A DNA stretch of 64,000 nt from Novosphingobium mathurense. Its GTDB lineage: Bacteria; Pseudomonadota; Alphaproteobacteria; Sphingomonadales; Sphingomonadaceae. The position numbers and the translations under genes were made by a program. Positions 11,001-19,766 of the stretch are shown in pieces. Position 1 is the first letter of the stretch, and the number at the start of each line of letters is the position of its first letter. The notes beneath the pieces were generated by a model, which did no database searches, was not told where the DNA came from, and saw only the letters and a list, made by a program, of their open reading frames with translations. The stretch is taken from positions 124,001 to 188,000 of the forward strand of contig NZ_FVZE01000005.1 of NCBI RefSeq assembly GCF_900168325.1. Direction: 5' to 3'.

Positions 11001-11478
11001 CGTCTTGGGCGAAACCGGGGCCATCGGCGGGACGGTGCGCTATGTCGACAGCTCGACCGAGCGCCTGCAGGTCAAGGCCACCGGGCTCGTTCCCGGTCGC
11101 CACGTGATCTCCTGCAACGGGCGCCGCGTGCCCCTGACGATGACCGCATCGGGCGAAGGCGTGGGCGGGGTGCGCTACAAGGCATGGGCGCCAGCGGAGT
11201 GCCTGCACCCGATGATGGCCGCCCATGCGCCGCTGACTTTCGACATACTCGACTTGTGGAACGACCGCTCGCTGGGCGGCTGCGTCTATCACGTCGCCCA
11301 TCCCGGGGGGCGCAATTACGACAGCGTTCCGGTCAATGGCTACGAGGCCGAAGCCCGCCGCAAGGCGCGGTTCCAGGACCATGGCCACTCTCCGGGGCCG
11401 CAGCCGATGCCGCCCGAGGAGTCTCCGGGGGAATTCCCCTATTCGCTGGACCTGAGGCGACCGCCACGTGTCATCTAG
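8077..11478 (+). CDS. Transglutaminase-like protease fused to DUF2126 putative amidoligase
   Basis: Two-part protein of about 1133 residues. Residues 1 to about 270 form a bacterial transglutaminase-like domain with its N-terminal beta domain. The catalytic triad appears intact: Cys179 (GTGSCRDS), His228 (DLHAWAE) and Asp244 (LDATSG). From about 324 (LTMGGEPTF) to the end is DUF2126, described in Pfam as a putative amidoligase of the glutamine-synthetase-like COOH-NH2 ligase fold; it contains [12 protein letters not shown] and [14 protein letters not shown]. It probably makes and/or hydrolyses an amide or isopeptide bond on an unknown substrate. The ATG at 8077 matches the family N-terminus ([14 protein letters not shown]); an ATG at 8053 is an alternative. 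The end overlaps the next gene by 11 bases. Confidence 0.93.
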   Translation: MIKAALHHLTRYRYSRRVHLGPQVIRLRPAPHSRTQVPNYSLKISPPEHFLNWQQDPHGNWLARVVFPDPVDHFSIEVDLLAELAVINPFDFFVEPDAEEYPFSYSEAMKADLSAYFETEPQGPLFEELVASHASYEGRTVDFLVEINRKLQERINYVIRMESGVMTPEETLQVGTGSCRDSAWLLVQLLRRLGFAARFVSGYSIQLVADVIPKEGPKGVLEDVTDLHAWAEAYVPGAGWIALDATSGMFAGEGHIPLCATPHYRSATPIEGMAEPAEVDFHFEMDVSRIAEAVRITRPFTDERWDALLELGDKVDADLDAGGVNLTMGGEPTFIAAADFEADEWNGGAVGPTKAAYADKLIRLLRDKFAPGSLLHHGQGKWYPGESLPRWGFSIYWRKDGVPIWKDQSLIAGERPLEKGGDPDPVPTMDVSAAETLLRETARGLGLEDDFVQPVFEDIPAWNDREQELPVNVTPLEPKIDDEELARRFRRTYRRGLHKPVGYVLPVQRWNAADQSIPRWKSERWKVRKGLLTAVPGDSAIGYRLPLGALPFVPPSDYPYIHPRDTAEPREPLADFRAQVVAKGQGMREVGTADGDRPASREGQRAQRVAAAEGPQAQEIVEQEIIDGAVRTAMTVEPRGDYLAVFIPPTERLEDYLELVAAVEVVAEDKSLPVRIEGYAPPPDPRLQVLKVTPDPGVIEVNIHPSASWRETVEITETLYDCAREVGLTADKFMVDGRSIGTGGGNHIVLGGPSLLDSPFIRRPDLLKSFVTYWQRHPSLSYLFSGLFIGPTSQAPRIDEARHDALYELEIALAQVPGPDQEQPAPWVVDRLFRNLLVDVTGNTHRTEICIDKMFSPDGPTGRLGLVEFRGFEMPPDARMSLAQQLLLRALTAWFWKQPLDGSLVRWGTQLHDRFMLGHFVWADFLDVLDDLSQAGYHFDPAWFEAQRMFRFPVHGEVEGGGVTLEISHALEPWNVLGETGAIGGTVRYVDSSTERLQVKATGLVPGRHVISCNGRRVPLTMTASGEGVGGVRYKAWAPAECLHPMMAAHAPLTFDILDLWNDRSLGGCVYHVAHPGGRNYDSVPVNGYEAEARRKARFQDHGHSPGPQPMPPEESPGEFPYSLDLRRPPRVI

Positions 11479-13957
11479 TCCACCCAGCGAGGCCGGGGAG
11501 AGGCCGCCCGGATGGCTTGACGGATATCCTGCCGAGGCGTCCCGCGGTGACCTGTTCCGCGATGCGACAGAGCCTGTCGCCGCGCGCTGGAAGGCCGTGG
11601 TCGCAAGCCTGGCCGCCAAGGCGGAAGGCGATCCGTCCACCCTGCAGGATGCGGCGGCCCGACATGCTGCGGATCTTGGCGTTACCTTTCGCGTAACCGG
11701 CGACGAGGATGAGCGGGCCTGGCCGCTCAACGTCATGCCGCTGATCATTTCCGCCGACGAATGGGCGAAAGTCGAGCGCGGCCTCGTCCAGCGCGCCACG
11801 CTGATGGAGCAGCTGGCCGCGGACATCTACGGCCCGCAGCGGCTGGTCAGGGAAGGGCATTTGCCTGCCGGCGTCATCGCCGGAAGTCCTTTCTTTGCCC
11901 GCAAGATGATGGCGATGGGCCCGCGGCAGGGCCGTTTCATCCATGTCTATTCCGCCGATCTCGCTCGCGGTCCCAAGGGGCAGTGGCGCATCCTCAACGA
12001 CCGGGTGCGCATTGCCAGTGGCGTTGGCTACGCGCTCGAAAACCGGCTGGCGATGGGGCGTACGACCGACAACCTGATGGTCGAGACGCGTGTTCGCCGA
12101 CTGGCCGATTTCTTCGCCCACATGCGCGAGGGCATGGCGGCGGCCTGCAACCGGGATCATCCGCGCGTCGCGCTGCTGACGCCGGGGCGATTCAACCAGA
12201 CTTACGCCGAACAGGCCCACCTTGCCCGCTACCTCGGCTTTCCGCTGGTCGAGGGACGCGATCTATCCGTGCTCGACCAGCGGCTCTACGTCGGCACGAT
12301 TGCCGGGCCCAAGCGCGTCGATGCGGTGTGGCGCTGGATCAACACCAATTCGCTCGACCCGCTGACTTTCGATGCCAAGTCGCAGATCGGTGTGGCCAAT
12401 CTCTACGACGCCTGGGACGCGGGCGGGGTGGAAATGGTCAACTGGCCGGGTGCCGAAGTCCTCGAATCGCCGGCCTTTGCCGCCTTCATGCCGCGCCTGT
12501 GCCGGGTGCTGCTGGGCGAGGAACCGCTGCTGCCCAACATCGCTACCTGGTGGTGTGGGCAGGCGGCGGAAAGTTCGGCGGTTGCCGCCCGGCTGGACGA
12601 ACTGACGGTCCTCCCGGCCTTCGGCCAGCGGGTGGAGGGCCTGCCCTCGCGCCGCGCCGTCGAAGGGCGCTCGCTCAGCGACAGGCAGCGCACGGCCCTG
12701 CTCGAGGCGTTGTGGCGACGGCCGATGGACTATTGCGGGCAGGAGATCGTTCACCTGTCCACCACGCCAGCGGTCATCGATGGCGAGATCGTGCCGCGCC
12801 CCTTCACGGTGCGCGCCTTCGTGGCCCGAACCGCCGATGGCAGCTGGACGGTCATGCCCGGCGGCTTTGCACGCCTGTCGTCCTCGAACGGATTGCCGAC
12901 CACGCTGATGGGCGCAGGCGATCTCTCCGCCGACGTCTGGATCGTCGATGACCGCCCGATGGAGGCCCATTTGCGGTCCATGCTGTATGAGGAACCGCCG
13001 GTTTCGCGCGGCGGCGGCATCCTTGCATCGCAGGCGGCGGACAACCTGTTCTGGTTCGGTCGCTACAACGAACGGGCCGAAATGACGGTGCGGATCGTTC
13101 GCACCATCCTCGACAGCTCTGTCGAGATCGACGGCAGCCTTTCCGCGCAGGGCAACGTGCTGCAGGGGCTGATCGGAATGCTCGTCGCGCGCGGAGCGAT
13201 CACCCCCAAGATGTCCGGCCAGCCCGCCGCGGCCATCTGCGCAGCGGCACTGTCCGATGCTGCCGAACCGGGCAGTGCCGCTGCCCTGCTGCATCGCCGC
13301 CAGGAAGTGGGGCTGTCCTTGCGGGAGCGCTTTGCCCGCGACTTCTGGCGCATCGTCAGCCGGCCGATGCCGATGGTCGACATGCACCGACCGCAGAGCA
13401 TGCTCTCGACAGTGCGCTGGCTGACGGAGCATTTCAGCGCGCTCGCCGGCCTTGTCTCGGAAAACATGGTGCGCAGCGCCGCCTGGCGTTTCCTGGAGAT
13501 CGGCAAGCGGCTGGAGCGTGCGCAGGCGCTGTGTCGCACGGTCAACTGGCTGGTGCGCGACGGGGACGACAGCGAGGTGCTGGGTGCCCTGCTGGACTTG
13601 TGCGACAGCCAGATCATCTACGGTTCGCGCTACCTGACGCAGCCGATGATCAATCCTGTCCGCGATCTCGTCCTGCTCGATCCGGACAATCCGCGCGCGC
13701 TCGTCTTTCAGGTGGCCGAAATCGTCGCCCATCTCGAAGCCTTGCCCAGCGTCAGCGACGACAACCTGCCAGAGCCGCCCTTGCGTGCGGCGCGGGCGCT
13801 TTTCGGCGAACTTCAGGCCGCAGCGGCTCAGGACATGACCTCGGAGCGGCTGGCCGACATCGAAGCACGCCTGCTTGAGCTTTCCGACGCCATCTCCCTG
13901 CGCTATTTCCTGCAATTCGATCGCGACGAGGCAGAAAAGCGAACGCGACTTTTGTAA
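11468..13957 (+). CDS. Circularly permuted ATP-grasp ligase fused to alpha-E domain
   Basis: Protein of 829 residues combining two families that are often separate genes. The N-terminal part (about 60-480) is a circularly permuted type 2 ATP-grasp domain (COG2308/DUF404-DUF407), predicted to form amide bonds with ATP. Typical pieces include LERAL-like helices, [15 protein letters not shown] and the [13 protein letters not shown] segment. From about residue 519 ([19 protein letters not shown]) to the end is an all-helical alpha-E domain (DUF403, COG2307). Translation starts at GTG 11468, inside the end of the preceding gene; the stop overlaps the next ATG by one base (TAATG). The three genes are therefore tightly coupled. 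The substrate is unknown. Confidence 0.93.
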   Translation: MSSSPPSEAGERPPGWLDGYPAEASRGDLFRDATEPVAARWKAVVASLAAKAEGDPSTLQDAAARHAADLGVTFRVTGDEDERAWPLNVMPLIISADEWAKVERGLVQRATLMEQLAADIYGPQRLVREGHLPAGVIAGSPFFARKMMAMGPRQGRFIHVYSADLARGPKGQWRILNDRVRIASGVGYALENRLAMGRTTDNLMVETRVRRLADFFAHMREGMAAACNRDHPRVALLTPGRFNQTYAEQAHLARYLGFPLVEGRDLSVLDQRLYVGTIAGPKRVDAVWRWINTNSLDPLTFDAKSQIGVANLYDAWDAGGVEMVNWPGAEVLESPAFAAFMPRLCRVLLGEEPLLPNIATWWCGQAAESSAVAARLDELTVLPAFGQRVEGLPSRRAVEGRSLSDRQRTALLEALWRRPMDYCGQEIVHLSTTPAVIDGEIVPRPFTVRAFVARTADGSWTVMPGGFARLSSSNGLPTTLMGAGDLSADVWIVDDRPMEAHLRSMLYEEPPVSRGGGILASQAADNLFWFGRYNERAEMTVRIVRTILDSSVEIDGSLSAQGNVLQGLIGMLVARGAITPKMSGQPAAAICAAALSDAAEPGSAAALLHRRQEVGLSLRERFARDFWRIVSRPMPMVDMHRPQSMLSTVRWLTEHFSALAGLVSENMVRSAAWRFLEIGKRLERAQALCRTVNWLVRDGDDSEVLGALLDLCDSQIIYGSRYLTQPMINPVRDLVLLDPDNPRALVFQVAEIVAHLEALPSVSDDNLPEPPLRAARALFGELQAAAAQDMTSERLADIEARLLELSDAISLRYFLQFDRDEAEKRTRLL

Positions 13958-14838
13958 TGCGCTATTCCGTCAGCCATATCACGACGCTGGATTACGCGGC
14001 GCCGGTCAGTCTTGCGCAGTTCAACGTGCGGCTGCGTCCGGCCGCCTGGCCCGGGCAGGCGGTGAGCGATTTCGCCCTGAGCGTCGATCCCCAGCCAGCG
14101 CAGATCGTTGACAGCGACGGCGGCTATTACATCAACGAATCGCGTTTCACCCTGCGGCAGCCGATCCGTCACCTGCAGATCGAGAGCCGCTTCACGGTGG
14201 ACAAGGAATCGCTGCCGTTCTTCGTCACCGGGGCCCCGGGGCCCGATCTGGCCGAGATCCGCGAAACAGCGATGAAGTTGCCCGATCTTTCGCCGCTGGG
14301 TCCGGCCTCATACATCTATGCCTCGCCGATCGCCGCGCTGGAGCGCGACATTGCACTGTGGGCCAGCGGGTTCCTGACCGAGACGATGCCGGTGATGGAA
14401 GCCGGGCGCGTGCTGATGGAGACCATCCACCAGCAGTTCGCATACGATACCAAGGCCACCGCAACCGATACGCCGCCGATCCAGGCGTTCAACAATCGCC
14501 ACGGGGTCTGCCAGGATTTCAGCCACATCATGATCATCGCGGCGCGGGCGCACGGTATTCCGGCAGCCTATGTCAGCGGTTATCTGCGCACGATCCCGCC
14601 TGCCGGGCAGGCACGGCTGGTCGGGGCCGATGCCATGCACGCCTGGGTCAACCTGTGGTGCGGCGAGGATCTGGGCTGGGTGGGCTTCGATCCGACCAAT
14701 GCCCTGCTGGCGGATACCGATCACATTTTCGTCGGCATGGGACGGGACTATGGCGATGTCGCACCTCTGGACGGAACGTTCCGCGGCGGTGCGCAGCAGA
14801 GCATGCATTTTTCCGTCGACGTCGCCCCGCTGGACTGA
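13957..14838 (+). CDS. Transglutaminase-like cysteine peptidase family protein
   Basis: Stand-alone bacterial transglutaminase-like protein of 293 residues (COG1305). The N-terminal beta domain ([17 protein letters not shown] onward) precedes the papain-like core. Catalytic residues are visible: Cys185 (HGVCQDFSH), His228 (DAMHAWVNLW) and Asp245 (GFDPTNAL). Family knowledge suggests peptidase or isopeptidase activity rather than cross-linking. It is the third gene of the coupled cluster and overlaps the ATP-grasp/alpha-E gene by one base. No signal peptide is apparent, so it probably acts in the cytoplasm together with its two neighbours. Confidence 0.93.
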   Translation: MRYSVSHITTLDYAAPVSLAQFNVRLRPAAWPGQAVSDFALSVDPQPAQIVDSDGGYYINESRFTLRQPIRHLQIESRFTVDKESLPFFVTGAPGPDLAEIRETAMKLPDLSPLGPASYIYASPIAALERDIALWASGFLTETMPVMEAGRVLMETIHQQFAYDTKATATDTPPIQAFNNRHGVCQDFSHIMIIAARAHGIPAAYVSGYLRTIPPAGQARLVGADAMHAWVNLWCGEDLGWVGFDPTNALLADTDHIFVGMGRDYGDVAPLDGTFRGGAQQSMHFSVDVAPLD

Positions 14839-14851
14839 GCCTTCACACTCC

Positions 14852-15124
14852 ATGGACTGGATCGTGGCGGGCGCCTTGTGGCTGGCGCTGATCAACTTCG
14901 TGACCTTCGCCAGCTTCGGTTTCGACAAGGCGAGGGCTCGCCGTGGCGGGCGACGGGTGCCGGAATTCGACCTGCTGATGATGGCACTGCTCGGCGGAAG
15001 CCCGGCCGCTTTCGCGGCCCGGAAGGCTTTCCGGCACAAGACCCGCAAGCAGCCGTTCTCATGGCGGCTTTGCCTGATCGCCGCCCTGCAGGTCGGCGCC
15101 CTGATCGGGCTGCTCTTCGTCTAG
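14852..15124 (+). CDS. DUF1294 small membrane protein
   Basis: Membrane protein of 90 residues with the DUF1294 signature: FGFDKARARRGGRRVPE, then LLMMALLGGSPAAF and FRHKTRK. Two to three hydrophobic segments are present (about 3-20, 43-57 and 70-90). Its function is not known; in other proteins DUF1294 is sometimes fused to a cold-shock domain, which is absent here. The start at 14852 lies 13 bases after the transglutaminase stop, so it may be co-transcribed with that cluster, though no functional link is established. Confidence 0.85.
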   Translation: MDWIVAGALWLALINFVTFASFGFDKARARRGGRRVPEFDLLMMALLGGSPAAFAARKAFRHKTRKQPFSWRLCLIAALQVGALIGLLFV

Positions 15125-15165
15125 GCGCCCTGCGCCTCTGGCGCGACTGGCAGCCGGCTACCTGT

Positions 15166-15615
15166 TCATGAGGATCGGGGCGTGTGGCTGATGGCCGGTT
15201 CCTGCGGAAAGATCCCGGCTACTGCGAGCGCGGCGCCGAGCTTCGAGAGCGTCTCGAGAACGTCTCCTACGCTTTCCTCGAGCACGAGCAGTTCCAGCGT
15301 CTCTCGAGTCGCGCCGGGTCCGCGATCGCGCAGCGAGGTCACGAGTTCGAGAATCACGGCTTCGTGCTCGGAGACATGATCGCAGGCCAGGGGGCAGAAG
15401 GCGAAAGTCTCCAGCGCATCGCGGTTGAACAGCAGCATGGCGCGGTGGAATGACTGGAGGCCGCCGATCATCCGCCAGCGCGCGAAAGCCGGCGCCAGCG
15501 TCTGTGCGGGACAGCGCTTGCTGGCGATGGCCGTTACCCATGCCCGCATCGACCAGACGAGGAAGCGGCAACCTTCATCGAGGGTGCTGAGGGGGCGGTC
15601 GACATATTGATACAT
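15166..15615 (-). CDS. Hypothetical protein behind a Fur-type box
   Basis: Protein of 149 residues of unknown function, predicted mostly helical, with conserved-looking segments DEGCRFLVWSMRAWV and SFHRAMLLFNRDALETFAF. No signal peptide or membrane helix was seen. The ATG at 15615 has a GGAG-containing ribosome site about 8 bases upstream and was preferred over the longer frame beginning at 15708, which would run through the promoter and Fur box. A sigma70-like promoter and a 16/19 match to the Fur consensus lie just upstream, so expression is probably iron-repressed. A role in iron homeostasis is inferred from that regulation only. Confidence 0.75.
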   Translation of the reverse strand: MYQYVDRPLSTLDEGCRFLVWSMRAWVTAIASKRCPAQTLAPAFARWRMIGGLQSFHRAMLLFNRDALETFAFCPLACDHVSEHEAVILELVTSLRDRGPGATRETLELLVLEESVGDVLETLSKLGAALAVAGIFPQEPAISHTPRSS

Positions 15616-15641
15616 CAGGCAGTCTCCGAGGGGTTGCAAAT

Positions 15642-15660
15642 GCGAATGATTATCATTAGC
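15642..15660 (-). promoter_or_regulatory. Fur (iron) box
   Basis: Read on the minus strand the site is GCTAATGATAATCATTCGC, which matches 16 of 19 positions of the classical Fur consensus (GATAATGATAATCATTATC). It lies 26 bases before the ATG of the 149-aa gene and just downstream of its predicted -10, covering the expected transcription start, a typical repressor position. Alphaproteobacterial Fur/Mur and related regulators bind similar palindromes, so the exact regulator (Fur, Mur or Irr) is not settled. Confidence 0.7.
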
Positions 15661-15662
15661 TA

Positions 15663-15690
15663 GTGATACGTGGCTGACGCGCTTCGTCAA
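15663..15690 (-). promoter_or_regulatory. Sigma70-like promoter of the Fur-box gene
   Basis: On the minus strand TTGACG (15690-15685) and TATCAC (15668-15663) are separated by 16 bases. They match 5/6 and 4/6 of the -35 and -10 consensus. The Fur box begins 2 bases downstream of the -10, so bound repressor would cover the start site. Confidence 0.5.
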
Positions 15691-15739
15691 GCCCCTCAGG
15701 AGCGGCAATTGTCATGGGTTGTCGTTCTCATCCTGCACC

Positions 15740-15789
15740 TTGGCCGGGGCCGCCCTCCAGTGACCCACCCAACGCCCCGGCCAACTTTT
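15740..15789. terminator. Long perfect inverted repeat, terminator-like on the plus strand
   Basis: Arms of 11 bases (TTGGCCGGGGC at 15740-15750 and its exact complement at 15774-15784) enclose 23 bases. CTTTT follows at 15785 on the plus strand. On the minus strand it could serve as a T-less stop for ccmAB. It lies in the 321-base stretch between the Fur-box gene and ccmB that holds no convincing coding frame. Confidence 0.4.
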
Positions 15790-15811
15790 CCCACCTTATG
15801 AGTCCGATATC

Positions 15812-15832
15812 CCGGGGTTCTGCCCGGTTTTT
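15812..15832 (+). terminator. Possible intrinsic terminator on plus strand
   Basis: A short stem CCGGG/CCCGG (15812-15816 and 15823-15827) with a 6-base loop is followed directly by five T. No plus-strand protein gene lies upstream before the Fur box, which raises the possibility of a short plus-strand RNA ending here. The stem is only 5 bp. Confidence 0.35.
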
Positions 15833-15936
15833 GCGCAAGGTTGTCCACAGGCGATGGCCAGCCGCAGCACGATGCCTGCCTCTCGCCGGCTCCCGATCGA
15901 CTCGAGTGGTGGAGTGGGGGCAGGGCCCGGCGGGTG

Positions 15937-16596
15937 TCAGCCGCGTGCGGCGCGCACCGCGGCGCCACCGGCGAAGGGCGCGATGGCCAGCAGGACGAGG
16001 CTGGCCGCGGCGGTGAGCGCAAGGCCGCTTTCGCCGCCCAGCGACAGGCTGCCCGCGCCGAAGATCAGCAGTGGCACGGCCATCGGGATCACCAGTAGTC
16101 CGGAGAGCGCCGCGCCTCCGCGCAGCCCTGCCGTCAGCGCTGCCACGGTTACGCCAAGGGCCGCAAGCCCGGGTGTGCCCGCCAGCAACCCGATCTCGAC
16201 GATCCGCAGCGTCTCGGCATCGATGCCCAGCAGCGCCGAGGCGGGCAGGGCAGCCAGCATGAGCGGCGGCCCGAAGCTCAGCCAGTGGGCCAGCACCCGA
16301 ACGGTAATCACCATTTCCTCGGAAATGCCGCGCAGGGCCCACTGGTCGAACATGCCCTGCTCGATGTCGGGCTCCACCAGGCGGTCCAGCGGCAGGATCG
16401 CGGCGAGCATGGCTGCGACCCAGATCACGCCGCCGCCGGTGCGGGCGAGCAGGCGGGCATCGGGGCCCACGGCAAAGGGATAGAGCATCGCTACCGACAG
16501 GAAGAACAGGATCGGCAACAGGGCGCCGCCCCCGCGTCCGCCCAGCAGCAGGCGTGCGACGTCGCGGCGCAGCAGTGCGGAGAAACGGCCGCTCAT
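15937..16596 (-). CDS. ccmB: Heme exporter permease CcmB
   Basis: CcmB family membrane protein of 219 residues with about six hydrophobic segments. It is the permease partner of the CcmA ATPase in cytochrome c maturation system I, the complex that releases holo-CcmE after heme loading. The family segment LDRLVEPDIEQGMFDQWALRG, with its acidic residues, lies at about 70-90. It overlaps ccmA by 4 bases (ATGA), so the two are coupled. ccmC, which often follows, is absent downstream, where 15616-15936 appears non-coding. Confidence 0.92.
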   Translation of the reverse strand: MSGRFSALLRRDVARLLLGGRGGGALLPILFFLSVAMLYPFAVGPDARLLARTGGGVIWVAAMLAAILPLDRLVEPDIEQGMFDQWALRGISEEMVITVRVLAHWLSFGPPLMLAALPASALLGIDAETLRIVEIGLLAGTPGLAALGVTVAALTAGLRGGAALSGLLVIPMAVPLLIFGAGSLSLGGESGLALTAAASLVLLAIAPFAGGAAVRAARG

Positions 16597-17171
16597 GCCG
16601 CGAAGTCCGCCAGAGCCAGCTTTTCCATGCCGGGCAGGGAAAAGGGCTGGTGCGATGCGATCAGGGCGATCCCGCCGGCCGCGCAGTGTTCCGCCGCCAG
16701 CTGCTCGGTCAGTTCCACGGCATGGCCGTCGAGCCCGTTGAGCGGTTCGTCGAGCAGCCAGATCGGGGCCTTCTGCCCGATCAGGCGTGAGAGCGCCGCG
16801 CGCTTCTTCTGGCCGGTGGAAAGGTAGCGCACCGGCACGTCGAGCAGGTCGGCAAGACCCAAACGCGACAGTTCGTTGCCCGCCGCCCCGTCGATCCCCT
16901 GCCAGAAGGTCAGGGCCTTGCCGAGCGGGAGGTGCGGGTCGAGCGCCGGGCGTTCATCGACGAGGCCGATGGTGCCTTGCGATTCGACCGAACCGGCAAA
17001 AGCGGGGGCAAGGCCGGCGACGATGCGCAGCAGGCTCGATTTGCCGATGCCGTTGCTGCCTGCAACCTGCAGCGCCTGCCCCGCGTTGAGCGACAGGGAA
17101 AGATTACGGAACAATAGCCTGTCCCCACGTCGACACGCGAGATCCCGGACGACGATAAAGGCCTCTTGCAT
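16593..17171 (-). CDS. ccmA: Heme exporter ATP-binding protein CcmA
   Basis: ABC-transporter ATPase of 192 residues, shorter than general ABC ATPases as usual for CcmA. Walker A is [10 protein letters not shown] (about 37-46), the signature motif is [14 protein letters not shown], and Walker B is [12 protein letters not shown], followed by the H-loop ASHQPF. It powers the cytochrome c maturation complex with CcmB, whose start overlaps its stop. I start at ATG 17171 ([16 protein letters not shown]), which fits the family; an upstream ATG at 17225 would overlap the divergent pterin dehydratase start. Confidence 0.92.
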   Translation of the reverse strand: MQEAFIVVRDLACRRGDRLLFRNLSLSLNAGQALQVAGSNGIGKSSLLRIVAGLAPAFAGSVESQGTIGLVDERPALDPHLPLGKALTFWQGIDGAAGNELSRLGLADLLDVPVRYLSTGQKKRAALSRLIGQKAPIWLLDEPLNGLDGHAVELTEQLAAEHCAAGGIALIASHQPFSLPGMEKLALADFAA

Positions 17172-17218
17172 GGAGGCAGTCGATAGTGGAAAGGCGGCGA
17201 ACTGCCAAGGAGACCATA

Positions 17219-17518
17219 ATGGCAATAGAGCGACTATCTGGTGCGAAGTTGGACGAGGTGCTGGCCGGCTTGCCGGGATGGTCGCTTCGCGAGGATGGGC
17301 TGGCCATTATCCGCGAGCTTAAGTTCGCGGATTTCAACGAGGCTTTCGGGTTCATGACCCGGGTCGCGATCCAGGCCGACAAGGTCGATCACCATCCCGA
17401 ATGGTTCAACGTCTACAATCGGGTCGTGGTGACGCTCACGACTCACGATGCCGACGGCTTGAGCCAGCGCGACGTGGATCTGGCGTCGTTCATAGACAGC
17501 CTCGCTCCGGCAACCTGA
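17219..17518 (+). CDS. phhB: Pterin-4a-carbinolamine dehydratase
   Basis: Protein of 99 residues, the normal size. It dehydrates 4a-hydroxytetrahydrobiopterin produced by aromatic amino-acid hydroxylases and has relatives with dimerisation-cofactor roles. The active-site motif HHPEW is present at residues 58-62, and a further conserved His lies at 76 (TTHD). The ATG at 17219 has AAGGAG 6 bases upstream (17207-17212), which decides against the ATG at 17186. No phenylalanine hydroxylase gene is nearby. Confidence 0.93.
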   Translation: MAIERLSGAKLDEVLAGLPGWSLREDGLAIIRELKFADFNEAFGFMTRVAIQADKVDHHPEWFNVYNRVVVTLTTHDADGLSQRDVDLASFIDSLAPAT

Positions 17519-17536
17519 TCCTTCCGGTCTCGCTCC

Positions 17537-18643
17537 ATGGATGAGCGTTTCCTCAACCGGCCACTTTCGGTGGTCTTCGATTTCCTGCGCTTCGGCGCAG
17601 CGCTGCTCGTCGCCCTGGGCCATGCGGTGCAACTTGGGCTATACGCCGGGGACTTTCCTTTCGGCGTGCGCATGCAGCACTATTGCGTCATCGTCTTCTT
17701 CGTCCTGTCGGGTCTGGTAATCAGCAGCTCGGTGCTGGGTGGGCGATCGGACCTGCGCCGCTTCGCGATCTCCCGGATCTCGCGGATCCTGCCCGTGGCG
17801 GTCCCGGCGCTGCTGTTCGGGCTGCTGGCCGCCTATGTGCTGGCGGGACCGGCCTATGTGCCCATCGACAACAGCCCCAACGAAGCGGCCGAAGTTGCCG
17901 AGCGCTTCATTCCGCCGCTGGCCTTCGTCAGCGCCTGGCCGGGCATGCCCGCGCCGGTCTGGAATCCGCCTTATTGGTCGCTGTGCTACGAAGTCTGGTA
18001 TTACGCGATCTTTGCGCTGGCCTTTTTCCTGCGCGGTCGGGCACGCTATGTTGCCACGGCGGTTGCCTGTCTCGCGGCTGGGCCTTCGATCCTGCTGCTC
18101 ATGCCGGTGTGGCTTGTCGGTGTCGCGTTGACCCATTTCGGTCTCGTGCGGCGCGTGCCGATCGCGCTCGCGCCGATTCTCCTCGTCCTGTGCCCGTTTC
18201 TGGCGCTGCAGCTATTCGAGATCGACCGCGAGGTACTGATTCCCTTTCTCAAGTCATGGTGGCCGTTTGCGATCCAGTGGTCGGTCTGGGCGATTGCCGA
18301 TCTGGCGATGGCGCTCATCATGGTACTGGGCATTCTGGCTGCGCGGCCTCTCGTTACCGCGCTGGAGCCGCAGGTCATGCGGCTTGCCGGGCTGGCTCAG
18401 GGCCTCGCCGGGTTTTCCTTCACGCTGTACCTGTTCCATTGGCCGCTCATCCAGCTCCTGCTCTCGCACGGCTTCGGGCGAACCGAGAGCGTTTCGGAGT
18501 TTGCGGCGCTGCTGGCCCTGGTGGTCGGTACTTGCGCCTTGATCTCGATTCTTACCGAGCGTCAGTCGCCCCGGCTGCGGCGCTGGATCGAGGCAAAGTT
18601 TCCCGCACGGGCCAGCCTGCCGGTCACGATCCTGCCGGCCTGA
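17537..18643 (+). CDS. Acyltransferase family 3 (OafA/YrhL-type) membrane protein
   Basis: Integral membrane acyltransferase of 368 residues with about ten hydrophobic helices. The usual family features are present: an N-terminal FDFLRFGAALLVALGHAV segment with the catalytic-type His, FFVLSGLVISSSV, and the Arg-containing RISRILPV. Such proteins O-acylate polysaccharides, lipid A sugars or other envelope glycans; the substrate cannot be read here. It starts 18 bases after the pterin dehydratase stop with only a weak ribosome site. Confidence 0.88.
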   Translation: MDERFLNRPLSVVFDFLRFGAALLVALGHAVQLGLYAGDFPFGVRMQHYCVIVFFVLSGLVISSSVLGGRSDLRRFAISRISRILPVAVPALLFGLLAAYVLAGPAYVPIDNSPNEAAEVAERFIPPLAFVSAWPGMPAPVWNPPYWSLCYEVWYYAIFALAFFLRGRARYVATAVACLAAGPSILLLMPVWLVGVALTHFGLVRRVPIALAPILLVLCPFLALQLFEIDREVLIPFLKSWWPFAIQWSVWAIADLAMALIMVLGILAARPLVTALEPQVMRLAGLAQGLAGFSFTLYLFHWPLIQLLLSHGFGRTESVSEFAALLALVVGTCALISILTERQSPRLRRWIEAKFPARASLPVTILPA

Positions 18644-19261
18644 TCAGAGGGCGGCGTTATTGTAGCAGTGCCAGGTAAAGATGGCTGCGCTGCCGCGGTG
18701 CGGGCGCCAGGCCTCTGCCAGTTCGCGGGTTTCCTTTTCGCTCGGACGCGCGTCGAGCCCGAGGATCCGGCGCAGCCCGGCCTGCACGGCAAGGTCACCG
18801 GCCGGCCAGATGTCCGGGCGGCCCTCGGCGAAGAGAAGATAGATTTCGGCAGACCAGCGGCCGATGCCCTTGATCTGCACCAGTTCTGCAATCGCTGCCT
18901 CGTCGTCTTCCGGCAGGTTTTCGAGGTCGAGCGCGCCGGCTACGACCAGTTCGCAAAGCGAGCGTGCGTAACCCTGCTTCTGGCGCGAAAGGCCGCAGCC
19001 GCGCAGGGCGTCGAAGTCGGCAGCCAGCAGGGCATCGGGCGGCAGGTCTGTGCCCAGCATCGCCTCGAGCCGGGACCAGACCGAAGCGGCCGCCGCCACG
19101 CTGACCTGCTGGCCGACGATCGTACGCAGCAGTGTCGCATAGCCGCGCTGGCGAATCCGCGGTTCGGGATAGCCCGCAAGGGCCAGTGCCCGCGCAATCC
19201 CGGGCTCTCGCGCCGCAAGAGCATCAAGTCCAAGTTTAATGGCGTTGGCGTTCAGGCCCAT
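18644..19261 (-). CDS. DNA-3-methyladenine glycosylase II (AlkA-type, HhH-GPD)
   Basis: Base-excision repair glycosylase of about 205 residues that removes alkylated purines. The helix-hairpin-helix is IKGIGRWSAEIY (about 130-141) and the catalytic aspartate is D156 in WPAGDLAV, equivalent to Asp238 of E. coli AlkA. It lacks the N-terminal AlkA domain, so it is the short form. I start at ATG 19261; an in-frame ATG at 19279 is possible. It converges with the acyltransferase gene with no gap. Confidence 0.92.
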   Translation of the reverse strand: MGLNANAIKLGLDALAAREPGIARALALAGYPEPRIRQRGYATLLRTIVGQQVSVAAAASVWSRLEAMLGTDLPPDALLAADFDALRGCGLSRQKQGYARSLCELVVAGALDLENLPEDDEAAIAELVQIKGIGRWSAEIYLLFAEGRPDIWPAGDLAVQAGLRRILGLDARPSEKETRELAEAWRPHRGSAAIFTWHCYNNAAL

Positions 19262-19366
19262 GCTTCGATTGCCTTGCAAATGGTCTGCGCCGCGATTAGC
19301 AGCCTAGGCCAAGTGCTGAAACACGCCAGATTGCGATATATCGAGTTTTAAAGGGGACCCCTGAGA

Positions 19367-19684
19367 ATGCCGCAGATTACCGTCGTCAACCAATCGGGTG
19401 AAGAATCCAGCGTCGAGGCGAGTGAAGGCCGCACCCTGATGGAAGTCATCCGCGACAGCGGTTTTGACGAACTCTTGGCGCTTTGCGGCGGCTGCTGCTC
19501 GTGCGCGACCTGCCACGTCCACATCGACCCGGCCTTCATGGACAAGCTGCCGGAGATGAGCGAAGACGAGAACGACCTGCTCGACAGCTCGGACCACCGC
19601 AACGAGTACTCGCGTCTCTCGTGCCAGATTCCGGTCACCGGCGCCCTCGAAGGCATCAAGGTGACGATCGCGCAGGAAGACTGA
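19367..19684 (+). CDS. 2Fe-2S ferredoxin, adrenodoxin type
   Basis: Electron-transfer protein of 105 residues. Ligands fit the adrenodoxin pattern C-x5-C-x2-C-x36-C: Cys40, Cys46, Cys49 and Cys86. Two additional cysteines (43, 44) occur inside the loop. Such ferredoxins in this group feed electrons to cytochromes P450, Rieske oxygenases or Fe-S assembly; the partner is not adjacent. It is a single-gene unit: AlkA diverges upstream and a hairpin terminator follows. Confidence 0.93.
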   Translation: MPQITVVNQSGEESSVEASEGRTLMEVIRDSGFDELLALCGGCCSCATCHVHIDPAFMDKLPEMSEDENDLLDSSDHRNEYSRLSCQIPVTGALEGIKVTIAQED

Positions 19685-19717
19685 TTCGCCGCGCTGGAAG
19701 TTTGAATTGAGGGGGGT

Positions 19718-19740
19718 AAGGCGCAATTCGTTTGCGCCTT
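19718..19740 (+). terminator. Hairpin terminator after ferredoxin gene
   Basis: Perfect 9-bp stem (AAGGCGCAA and TTGCGCCTT) with a 5-base loop, 34 bases after the ferredoxin stop. The T tract is poor, so it may be Rho-assisted. Confidence 0.6.
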
Positions 19741-19766
19741 GCGCTCCGACTTCCTAATTCCCCGTC

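Noticed and set aside
15714..16016. Plus-strand open frame of 100 codons
   Set aside because: Runs through two hairpins and into ccmB on the other strand; no ribosome site and no family resemblance.
19352..19362. Palindrome AGGGGACCCCT at the ferredoxin ribosome site
   Set aside because: One-base centre cannot form a hairpin; probably chance in GC-rich DNA, as with GGGGTCACCCC before mraY.
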